DNA of 6,609 bases from JAKVKY01 sp964293585 (GTDB lineage: Bacteria; Bacillota; Negativicutes; Acidaminococcales; Acidaminococcaceae), in the NCBI GenBank assembly GCA_964293585.1, contig CAXYYS010000091.1, forward strand, positions 1 through 6,609. Reading direction: 5' to 3'. Under the pieces are notes generated by a model, which was given only the letters and a program-made list of their open reading frames with translations, made no database searches and was not told the DNA's origin. A program made the translations under genes and the position numbers. Position 1 is the first letter of the stretch; each line of letters starts with the position of its first letter. Of the stretch, positions 1 to 5,058 are shown in pieces.

Positions 1-25
1 TGAAGTGCACCCCAAATGTTAGACA
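1..25 (+). repeat. Left terminal inverted repeat (IRL) of the IS
   Basis: Bases 1-25 match the reverse complement of 1405-1429 at 21 of 25 positions; mismatches are at positions 4, 5, 13 and 21. The shared core blocks are TGCACCC and AAATGTT. The TG...CA tips fit the IS3 family. This repeat also forms the left arm of the hairpin at 3-50. Confidence 0.9.
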
Positions 26-50
26 AAAAATAACATTTGGAGGTGCACTT
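3..50 (+). promoter_or_regulatory. Left-end hairpin that sequesters the orfA ribosome binding site
   Basis: Bases 3-21 pair with 31-50: 19 base pairs with a single bulged A at 41 and a 9-base loop (22-30). The right arm contains the orfA Shine-Dalgarno sequence GGAGG (39-43), which lies 12 bases before the ATG at 56 and is fully paired in this fold. A transcript entering from outside the element would fold this way and translate orfA poorly. A transcript starting inside the loop or later would leave the site free. Protection from read-through transcription by such end structures is known for other IS elements (IS10, IS50); applying it here is inference. The right arm also resembles the right terminal repeat. 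Confidence 0.75.
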
Positions 51-55
51 TTTCT

Positions 56-553
56 ATGACAAAATTTAGCCATGAGTTCAGAACAAAAGTAATCAAAGCA
101 AGACTCGAAGGAAAAAGTTTTAGAATGCTTGCTAAAGAATTTGGCATTGGGAATACTACGGCAAGAACATGGGTACAAAAGTATAATGCCGGTGGTACAA
201 AGCAGCTTTTATTGGTTAACAGACATTATACTCCTGAGTTTAAGAAGAAAGTAATTGAATATAGGTGGGAACATGGGTTATCATTAATGCAAACAGTAGC
301 TCAGTTCCAAATTCCTAATATTGGTACGGTTTACCAATGGGAACGAAGATACCTTGAAAGAGGGATGTCTGGGTTATTGCCTAAGAAGAGAGGCAGGCCG
401 AGTAAAATGCCTAAGAAGCCAAAAAAGAAAGAGAATCTAACCAGACTAGAGCAGTTGGAAGCTGAGAATGCTCAGCTTCGCATGGAGAATGAATTCCTAA
501 AAAAATTAGACGCCTTGGTTCAACAGCGGAAAAAGCAACCAAAAAAGAATTAG
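56..553 (+). CDS. IS150-type OrfA, DNA-binding subunit of the transposase
   Basis: This 165-residue protein has two consecutive helix-turn-helix units, at about residues 5-45 (ending near TTARTWVQKY) and 60-105 (ending near GTVYQWERRY). A very basic linker follows (about 108-125, rich in Lys/Pro/Arg), then a leucine zipper with Leu134, Leu141 and Leu148 spaced by seven. In IS3 elements OrfA recognises the terminal repeats, dimerises through the zipper and, without OrfB, usually acts as a regulator of transposition. The ATG at 56 is chosen because GGAGG lies at 39-43, though the 12-base spacing is long. The frame ends at TAG 551-553, just after the slip site at 541-547, so some ribosomes should continue into OrfB. 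Base composition is AT-rich (20 G+C in 61-120 and again in 241-300), clearly below the middle of orfB. Confidence 0.92.
   Translation: MTKFSHEFRTKVIKARLEGKSFRMLAKEFGIGNTTARTWVQKYNAGGTKQLLLVNRHYTPEFKKKVIEYRWEHGLSLMQTVAQFQIPNIGTVYQWERRYLERGMSGLLPKKRGRPSKMPKKPKKKENLTRLEQLEAENAQLRMENEFLKKLDALVQQRKKQPKKN
541..547 (+). other. Programmed -1 ribosomal frameshift site, A AAA AAG
   Basis: In the orfA frame the bases fall as A AAA AAG (codons AAA 542-544 and AAG 545-547), the canonical slippery heptamer of IS150-type elements. It lies four bases upstream of the orfA stop. Slipping back one base continues with GAA at 547 in the orfB frame, giving a 448-residue OrfAB fusion (164 + 284). A second in-frame heptamer, A AAA AAA, lies at 499-505, and the orfB frame is open from 493, so it could also yield a fusion. 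Only a weak stem is visible downstream (GAGC 568-571 with GCTC 594-597), further away than usual for a stimulator. Confidence 0.85.
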
Positions 554-1401
554 CCATAGTTGTTTTCGAGCTCAAGGCGAGATTTCCGCTCAAGGCTCTG
601 CTAAAGTTTGCCAAACTGGCACGCAGCACATACTACGCCATCATCAAGTCATTGCATAGGGCAGACAAATACGCGGAGATCAGAGCCAGGATCCACCACA
701 TCTGTGAAAGCAATTTTGGCAGGTATGGTTACCGTCGTGTGACAGCCGAAATGCACAGGCAGAATATTTGCATCAATCACAAGGTGGTGATGCGCCTAAT
801 GGAGGAAGAAGGCCTCACCAGCAAGGTACGCATGAAAAAATACCGCTCCTACAGAGGCCAGGTTGGCAAGATCGCCCCCAACATTATCGACAGGGATTTT
901 GCTGCTGACAAGCCCAACCAGAAATGGACTACAGATATAACAGAGTTCTCCCTTTTCGGGAAGAAACTCTATCTTTCTCCCATACTGGACATGTTCAACG
1001 GGGAGATCGTCAGCTACGACATTTCTACGGCACCGGCTTTGCCTCAGGTCATGAACATGCTGGAAAAGGCCTTTGCCAAGGTTAAGGAAACCAAAGGAAT
1101 AATATTCCATTCCGACCAAGGGTGGCAGTACCAGCACACCTACTACCAAAAGACATTAAAAAATCACGGCATTATCCAAAGCATGTCCCGTAAGGGGAAC
1201 TGTCTGGATAACTCCGTGATGGAAAACTTCTTTGGCCTTTTAAAGTCTGAGCTACTGTATTTGCAGGAATTCAAGTCTCTGGAGGACTTTGAAAAGAAGT
1301 TGTATGAATATATTTATTACTACAACAACAAGAGAATCAAGCTAAAACTAAAAGGAATGAGTCCGGTAGAATACCGAACTCATTCCAGTATAGCTGCTTA
1401 A
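547..1401 (+). CDS. IS150-type OrfB, DDE transposase (made as OrfAB fusion by -1 frameshift)
   Basis: OrfB holds the rve-type integrase core that cuts and joins the IS ends. The DD(35)E triad is intact: Asp in WTTDITEF, Asp in FHSDQGWQY and Glu in SVMENFF, with exactly 35 residues between the second Asp and the Glu. In the 448-residue fusion these are about D294, D354 and E390. The N-terminal part (LKALLKFAKLARSTYYAI, then a GRYGYRRV block) is the usual HTH_21-like region before the core. I start the entry at the codon read after slippage. The first ordinary start codon in frame is TTG at 652, which lacks a ribosome binding site and would remove conserved residues, so independent initiation looks unlikely. 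The C-terminus (YYNNKRIKLKLKGMSPVEYR) is typical and complete. The stop TAA (1399-1401) lies just inside the right repeat. Confidence 0.9.
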   Translation, partial: ELAIVVFELKARFPLKALLKFAKLARSTYYAIIKSLHRADKYAEIRARIHHICESNFGRYGYRRVTAEMHRQNICINHKVVMRLMEEEGLTSKVRMKKYRSYRGQVGKIAPNIIDRDFAADKPNQKWTTDITEFSLFGKKLYLSPILDMFNGEIVSYDISTAPALPQVMNMLEKAFAKVKETKGIIFHSDQGWQYQHTYYQKTLKNHGIIQSMSRKGNCLDNSVMENFFGLLKSELLYLQEFKSLEDFEKKLYEYIYYYNNKRIKLKLKGMSPVEYRTHSSIAA

Positions 1402-1404
1402 AAC

Positions 1405-1429
1405 TGTCCAACATTTTGGGTGCAGATCA
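1405..1429 (-). repeat. Right terminal inverted repeat (IRR) of the IS
   Basis: Its reverse complement aligns with bases 1-25 at 21 of 25 positions. It starts three bases after the orfB stop, as is common for compact IS3 elements. The outer tip is TCA at 1427-1429, and host sequence begins at 1430. Confidence 0.9.
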
Positions 1430-1479
1430 TTATGGCTTCTGTACTCCTTTGTTATCCTGGTTGTATTGTGGTTACAGCC

Positions 1480-2286
1480 CTAAGCTCTCCAGGCACAATG
1501 TCTGGTGGCACCACTGTATTTGTTTAACCGGAAGGATCCATGCAAAGCGGCAGCAATAAATTTTTCTGTAGCTGTCAAAGCCTCTTGCACAGAAAGACCC
1601 TTGGCCAGGCAGGCTGTGATACCGGCAGAGAAAGTGCAGCCGGCACCTTGATTAAAACAGCCGGTAAGCTTAGGATGCTTGTTAATGGTAAAAGTTTTGC
1701 CATCATAGATTAAATCCAGGGCCTGGGATCCGGGAAAACGTTCGCCAGCTTTCATGATGACATATTGGGCACCAAGTTCCTTAATCCGTCCTGCTGCTTC
1801 TTGCATTTCCTCAAGGGTTGTAACTTTAGGCATACCGGACAGGTAAGCTGCCTCAATCGTATTAGGTGTGATGACGTCGGCTCTTTTTACCAGCACTTCC
1901 TTGATGGCGGCGGCAGCTTCAGGAACCATGATGGTCTCGATTCCTTTGCAGGCCATGACAGGATCAATGACTACATTTTTGAGCTGATACTTGTCAATAG
2001 TACGGGCAACTAACTCTACTAAATCAGCGCTGCCAAGCATACCGGTTTTCATAGCATCAGAACCAATGCCGTCACAAATCGTACTGATTTGCTTTTCAAT
2101 AACGTCCAGGGCGATAGGATAAATTTCGTGGGCCCATTCTTTATGGGGATTCTGGGCAACGATGCAGGTTAAAGCGGTCATGCCGTATACTCCCATTTCC
2201 TGGAAGGTTTTTAAATCAGCCTCCATACCAGCGCCACCGCTGGTGTCAGAACCAGCAATAGTCATAGCTTTATACATGGTATTCAT
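1480..2286 (-). CDS. pdxK: Pyridoxal/pyridoxine/HMP kinase, dual-cysteine (CC) PdxK type, ribokinase superfamily
   Basis: The enzyme phosphorylates B6 vitamers (pyridoxal to PLP) in the cytoplasm for cofactor salvage; relatives also act on the thiamine precursor HMP, and such genes are often labelled thiD. It has 268 residues, the normal length. The N-terminal substrate loop reads TIAGSDTSGGAG (residues 9-20), followed by DGIGSDAMKTGML (72-84), VVIDPVMACKG (105-115) and ITPN (139-142). The nucleotide/anion-hole motif is GAGCTFSAG (214-222). Two diagnostic cysteines are present, C113 and C217; C217 stands where most ribokinase-fold kinases have the catalytic Asp of GxGD. In the S. aureus/B. 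subtilis CC-PLK subfamily these two cysteines take part in binding and phosphorylating pyridoxal (family knowledge). The C-terminus (residues 253-268, including NKYSGATRH) matches B. subtilis PdxK, so the gene is whole. Start M1 has a good ribosome binding site; M4 is the alternative. It is a single-gene unit with no evident terminator before the IS. Confidence 0.9.
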   Translation of the reverse strand: MNTMYKAMTIAGSDTSGGAGMEADLKTFQEMGVYGMTALTCIVAQNPHKEWAHEIYPIALDVIEKQISTICDGIGSDAMKTGMLGSADLVELVARTIDKYQLKNVVIDPVMACKGIETIMVPEAAAAIKEVLVKRADVITPNTIEAAYLSGMPKVTTLEEMQEAAGRIKELGAQYVIMKAGERFPGSQALDLIYDGKTFTINKHPKLTGCFNQGAGCTFSAGITACLAKGLSVQEALTATEKFIAAALHGSFRLNKYSGATRHCAWRA

Positions 2287-2293
2287 TTTTCTT

Positions 2294-2298
2294 CCTCC
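2294..2298 (-). promoter_or_regulatory. Ribosome binding site of pdxK
   Basis: On the minus strand this reads GGAGG inside AGGAGGA, seven bases before the ATG at 2286-2284. The spacing favours this ATG over the in-frame ATG three codons later. Confidence 0.8.
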
Positions 2299-2342
2299 TG
2301 TAGGGATTTAACCTTAAAAGTTCTGGCCAAATCTGTACTTGC

Positions 2343-2371
2343 ATTATAGCAGAAATTAATTAAAAATAAAA
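2343..2371 (-). promoter_or_regulatory. Probable sigma-A promoter of pdxK
   Basis: On the minus strand a perfect -10 hexamer TATAAT lies at 2348-2343. The -35 position (about 2371-2366) is only T-rich (TTTTAT) and weak. The predicted RNA start is near 2336, leaving a leader of about 50 bases before the pdxK ATG, too short for a TPP riboswitch. The A/T-rich tract upstream could act as an UP-like element (inference). Confidence 0.55.
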
Positions 2372-2414
2372 AGACAGTTTACAGTTATTTATACGGTTTG
2401 TGTTTTTAATTCTC

Positions 2415-2437
2415 ACTTATCAACCTGACAGATAAGT
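2415..2437. repeat. Perfect 7-bp inverted repeat between divergent promoters, operator-like
   Basis: ACTTATC (2415-2421) and GATAAGT (2431-2437) are exact reverse complements separated by nine bases. The repeat sits 18 bases before the -35 hexamer of the glycosyltransferase promoter and upstream of the pdxK promoter on the other strand, a plausible place for a dimeric regulator acting on either. No T-run follows it, so it is not a terminator. I do not recognise the motif as belonging to a known regulator. Confidence 0.45.
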
Positions 2438-2455
2438 TTTCTTCATAAGCCTGGT

Positions 2456-2484
2456 TTGACAAAAATAGGGAGATATTATATAGT
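2456..2484 (+). promoter_or_regulatory. Strong sigma-A promoter of the glycosyltransferase gene
   Basis: A perfect -35 TTGACA (2456-2461) is followed by a 17-base spacer and a -10 hexamer TATAGT (2479-2484, five of six matches). The expected RNA start is near 2491, giving a leader of about 84 bases before the ATG at 2575. Confidence 0.8.
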
Positions 2485-2490
2485 TAAGAA

Positions 2491-2542
2491 GCCCTGCGTA
2501 TCACCCAGGGCCTTATTTTGAGCATATCCTTATCAAAAGGAT
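2491..2542 (+). other. Structured mRNA leader with two small hairpins
   Basis: Hairpin 1 pairs GCCCTG (2491-2496) with CAGGGC (2506-2511) around a 9-base loop and sits at the predicted RNA start; CTTATTTTG follows it. Hairpin 2 pairs ATCCTT (2526-2531) with AAGGAT (2537-2542) around a 5-base loop. The first could stabilise the 5' end or act as a weak attenuator. The U-tract is interrupted, so efficient termination is doubtful. No known riboswitch core was recognised. Confidence 0.4.
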
Positions 2543-2562
2543 TTAATAGTTATAAGCAGTGT

Positions 2563-2567
2563 GGAGG
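2563..2567 (+). promoter_or_regulatory. Ribosome binding site that decides the glycosyltransferase start
   Basis: GGAGG lies seven bases before ATG 2575-2577. This supports starting there and not at the upstream in-frame TTG (2518), which has no such site and would place 19 non-family residues before the first membrane segment. Confidence 0.8.
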
Positions 2568-2574
2568 CAAGTAC

Positions 2575-3798
2575 ATGCTTTATGCGATTCAAATGCTGCT
2601 GTCCGTGTTCCTGATCTGGTCTTTTTTAGTGGCTGTCATTGGTACTTTCACCAAGACCAGAGAGCTTCAGCCCCAGGGGATGGTTGCTAATTTTTCCTAT
2701 GCTATCGTCATTTGTGCGCATAACGAAGAAACTGTTATCGGTAATTTACTAAAGTGTTTGCAGATGCAAACTTATCCGCAGGACAAGTTCCATGTTTTTT
2801 TGCTGGCAGATCATTGTACTGACAGGACAGCAATCCTGGGAAGACAATTTCATCAGGTAACGGTTTGGGAACGAAATGAAGGAATACGGAGCGGTAAAGG
2901 CGCGGTTTTAAACTGGGGCATCGGGAAAATTAAACAGGCATACCCGGCTGTTTTTGATAACTTGCTGGTCTTTGATGCGGATAACGTGATTGGTAAAGAT
3001 TTTCTGAGTACTATGAATCAGTACTTTGCCCAAGGGGCGGAAATCGTTACCGGTAAAAGGGTGGCACAGAATCCTTTTGCATCGCTGGTCAGCCAGTGGT
3101 ATACATTATATTGGTGTATCATCAATGCCCTGTATAACAGACCCAGGTTTAAGTTGGGACTGTCTTCCATGCTTTCCGGTACTGGGTTTGCTTTTCGTTT
3201 CCAACTTTTAGATACCCAAGGTTGGAAGACCTACAGCCTTTCAGAAGATATAGAGTTTTCCTGCCAGCAGATTTTAAAGGGCCATCGGGTAGATTTTGCG
3301 GAAACAGCCCTCTTTTACGACGAGCAGCCTACGGATTTTAGAGTTATGGCAGTACAATTGAGTCGCTGGTGTACCGGCGGTTATCAGATTGTCAAAGGTT
3401 ATTTCCGTACCTGGCTGTCTCTCTACTGCCGTAAACCTTCCTTAAGGTTGCTGGATTTATTCATGGCATTAGGATTTACGGTTATCCTGGGCATCGTCGC
3501 TATATTTTATATCCTGCTAGCACTGGGACTTATGGTAGAGGGTAATATCAGCGTTCTCTTTGGGCCGGCGGTGTTCATGTATCTTGCCACTTGTTGCGTA
3601 GGATTAGCGGCGGCCTACATTGATGGCTGGCCGTTGCCTAAACTGTGGGCGGGAGTACTGACATTCCCCATCTTTTATATTACCTTGTCACTAGTAAGTC
3701 TGTGGGCGTTGTTTTTTCCGCAACGTGAATGGGTTAATATCGTCCATAAGGGATCTCCTGATTTACACCCTCAGGTTAAGTTAAAAACTACCAGATAA
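2575..3798 (+). CDS. Membrane-bound family 2 glycosyltransferase
   Basis: This 407-residue protein transfers a sugar from a nucleotide-sugar donor at the inner face of the membrane. An N-terminal membrane helix (about 3-23) leads into a GT-A domain. The domain opens with IVICAHNEE (44-52) and LLADHCTDRT (76-85, donor-binding Asp79), and the metal-binding DAD follows at 134-136. SEDIEF (223-228, with the putative base in ED) and QLSRW (261-265) are the TED and QxxRW equivalents of processive GT2 enzymes such as cellulose, hyaluronan and poly-GlcNAc synthases. About three more membrane helices follow (about 295-320, 326-349, 357-383). The catalytic set is complete. The acceptor and product cannot be told from sequence: a polysaccharide or a glycolipid are both possible. 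No PilZ domain and no neighbouring synthase-accessory, export or sugar-nucleotide genes are present. It has its own promoter and terminator, so it looks monocistronic. Confidence 0.88.
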   Translation: MLYAIQMLLSVFLIWSFLVAVIGTFTKTRELQPQGMVANFSYAIVICAHNEETVIGNLLKCLQMQTYPQDKFHVFLLADHCTDRTAILGRQFHQVTVWERNEGIRSGKGAVLNWGIGKIKQAYPAVFDNLLVFDADNVIGKDFLSTMNQYFAQGAEIVTGKRVAQNPFASLVSQWYTLYWCIINALYNRPRFKLGLSSMLSGTGFAFRFQLLDTQGWKTYSLSEDIEFSCQQILKGHRVDFAETALFYDEQPTDFRVMAVQLSRWCTGGYQIVKGYFRTWLSLYCRKPSLRLLDLFMALGFTVILGIVAIFYILLALGLMVEGNISVLFGPAVFMYLATCCVGLAAAYIDGWPLPKLWAGVLTFPIFYITLSLVSLWALFFPQREWVNIVHKGSPDLHPQVKLKTTR

Positions 3799-3815
3799 AA
3801 AATAACTCAAATCAT

Positions 3816-3868
3816 AAAAATAGTACAGGCAGAAAATCCGAACGGATTAGTTTGCCTGTACTATTTTT
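3816..3868. terminator. Bidirectional intrinsic terminator between the glycosyltransferase and the thrS-CHR operon
   Basis: Arms at 3816-3831 and 3853-3868 are perfectly complementary over 16 bp, with a further inner stem AATCCG (3835-3840) / CGGATT (3843-3848). On the plus strand the stem ends in a run of seven T (3864-3870). On the minus strand the A-run 3820-3816 gives five T. The hairpin lies 17 bases past the glycosyltransferase stop and 15 bases past the stop of the convergent CHR gene, so it serves both transcripts. Confidence 0.9.
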
Positions 3869-3883
3869 TTAGAGAATACTTGA

Positions 3884-4456
3884 TTATAATCCTGACAGAC
3901 TATAAAATACCAAACCTAAGACACCGGAGGCCAGTAAGGTTTTAATGGTTCCAACTTTTTTGGAATGGATGGCCGCCAGGGACAAGGCAAAAATAAGAAC
4001 GCCAATCTTGTTAGTAGCATCCAGGGATACAGGAAGTTTTTCTTTATCCCATAAGGCCAGAAGTAAAATCCCGACACCGGCGCTGGCAATCAGGGCAACA
4101 ACTGCGGGCCGGAGCCCGTTTAAGATACCGCGGATAGCGCCAACATTGCCGTATTTATAATAAAGATAGGCCAGGATTAAAATGATGATCAGAGAGGGGA
4201 AGACAAAGCCGGCGGTAGCGGCGATACTGCCGGGAATACCATCCACACGTGTACCTACAAAGGTAGCGGCATTGATGCCGATAGGTCCAGGAGTCATCTG
4301 GGAGATTGTAAAAATATCAACGAACTCACGCATGCTCAGCCAGGCGTGCTTTTCAACAACTTCCGCTTGGATTAAAGGCATGGACGCGTACCCGCCGCCG
4401 ATACAGAATAAGCCCACTGTTGCAAAACTTAAGAATAATTCCCATAAGATTAACAT
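3884..4456 (-). CDS. CHR-family (chromate transporter) half protein, second of a pair
   Basis: This is a single CHR domain of 190 residues, half the length of classical two-domain ChrA (about 400). It is a very hydrophobic inner-membrane protein with about five or six helices. The family signature GGGYASMPLI (20-29) is followed by QMTPGPIGINAATFVG (53-68) with the conserved PGP. In B. subtilis and other Gram-positives such half-size proteins occur as adjacent pairs, and both are needed for chromate efflux (family knowledge). The natural substrate here may be chromate, sulfate or another oxyanion and is not shown by sequence. The start ATG (4456) follows the stop of the upstream half by 11 bases. 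Its ribosome binding site is a G-run (GGGGG, 4468-4464) that overlaps the upstream TAG stop, which suggests translational coupling and matched amounts of the two halves. It is last in the operon, with the shared terminator just downstream. Confidence 0.88.
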   Translation of the reverse strand: MLILWELFLSFATVGLFCIGGGYASMPLIQAEVVEKHAWLSMREFVDIFTISQMTPGPIGINAATFVGTRVDGIPGSIAATAGFVFPSLIIILILAYLYYKYGNVGAIRGILNGLRPAVVALIASAGVGILLLALWDKEKLPVSLDATNKIGVLIFALSLAAIHSKKVGTIKTLLASGVLGLVFYSLSGL

Positions 4457-4467
4457 ACAGTTACCCC

Positions 4468-5046
4468 CTAGTTATATATCGGTTTTTGCATTAAGCCTAA
4501 ACCGATGAATGCATCTACGAGGATGATGTACATGATGTTGATGTTAAAAATATATGAAGCGATAAAAGAGCCAAACATAATGAGGATGGGTAGAAGCAGC
4601 TTTTTACGGCACTGTTTCACAATCAAGTCGATAACCACATCCAGGATAACCGCTGCCACACCGCATTGCATTCCTTTTAAGACCATCTGTACATAATGAT
4701 TGGTAGCAAAAGCGGTATAAAACTGAGAGACAATAGTTAGCGTAATGAGCGGTGGCAGGACAGTACCCAGTAACGTAGTTAAAAGACCTTTGACCTTACC
4801 CATACGATAACCCATGATGATGGCGGCATTAATAGCCACGGCACCGGGGGCAGATTGGGCAATAGCAACCAGATCCAGAGATTCTTTTTCACTAATCCAG
4901 TGGTATTCATCCACAAACTTGGCTTTCATCAGCGGGATGAGGACAAAGCCTCCTCCCACCGTAAAAGCGCTGATGATAAATGTAGATTTGAATAGGGTCC
5001 AATAAGTAACCGGCTGCTGTTCCGGTTGTCTCTTTACTTCATTCAT
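4468..5046 (-). CDS. CHR-family (chromate transporter) half protein, first of a pair
   Basis: This second single-domain CHR protein has 192 residues and corresponds to the N-terminal half of long ChrA. A short polar N-terminus (1-14) precedes the first helix. The signature is FTVGGGFVLIPLM (28-40), then AQSAPGAVAINAAIIMGYRMG (63-83, with PGA where the partner has PGP), followed by hydrophobic helices to the C-terminus. The two halves differ clearly from each other, as expected for an old pair forming a heterodimer. The start ATG at 5046 has a GGAG site five bases upstream (5055-5052), and the gene begins 12 bases after the thrS stop, so it should be transcribed with thrS. The alternative role as a sulfate or other anion transporter cannot be excluded. 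Confidence 0.88.
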   Translation of the reverse strand: MNEVKRQPEQQPVTYWTLFKSTFIISAFTVGGGFVLIPLMKAKFVDEYHWISEKESLDLVAIAQSAPGAVAINAAIIMGYRMGKVKGLLTTLLGTVLPPLITLTIVSQFYTAFATNHYVQMVLKGMQCGVAAVILDVVIDLIVKQCRKKLLLPILIMFGSFIASYIFNINIMYIILVDAFIGLGLMQKPIYN

Positions 5047-5058
5047 TGTAGCTCCAAA

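Larger units (their letters stand above)
1..1429 (+). mobile_element. IS3-family insertion sequence, IS150 group, apparently complete
   Basis: The element carries imperfect terminal inverted repeats starting TGA and ending TCA. Between them lie two overlapping frames: orfA with helix-turn-helix domains and a leucine zipper, and orfB with a DDE integrase domain in the -1 frame. This is the standard IS3-family plan, and the OrfB sequence closely resembles E. coli IS150 InsK as I remember it (for example HSDQGWQY, MSRKGNCLDN and LKLKG). Neither frame is broken, and the length (about 1.43 kb) is normal for the group, so the copy may be active. IS3 elements move by a copy-out/paste-in route through a circular intermediate (family knowledge). 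Window base 1 coincides with the left tip, so the left target-site duplicate cannot be seen. The bases just right of the element are TTA (1430-1432), a possible 3-bp duplicate. Confidence 0.93.

Noticed and set aside
568..597. Frameshift-stimulating stem-loop downstream of the slip site
   Set aside because: Only 4 bp (GAGC/GCTC) pair clearly, and the stem begins about 20 bases after the heptamer, too weak and distant to call.
411..629. Minus-strand frame across the orfA/orfB junction
   Set aside because: It lies opposite the transposase frames, has no ribosome binding site and shows no recognisable protein features.
796..1149. Minus-strand frame of 117 codons inside orfB
   Set aside because: It is a shadow of the conserved DDE domain coding strand with no independent support.
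1..1432. Junction promoter formed by abutted IS ends
   Set aside because: Joining IRR and IRL with a 3-base spacer did not give me convincing -35 and -10 hexamers at proper spacing, so I do not call one.
2287..2340. TPP or other riboswitch upstream of pdxK
   Set aside because: The leader from the TATAAT promoter is only about 50 bases, and no conserved riboswitch elements are visible.
2518..2577. TTG at 2518 as start of the glycosyltransferase
   Set aside because: It has no ribosome binding site and adds 19 residues before the membrane helix, while ATG 2575 has GGAGG at ideal spacing.
3945..5005. Several plus-strand frames opposite the CHR genes
   Set aside because: They are shadows of the membrane-protein genes, with no initiation signals.
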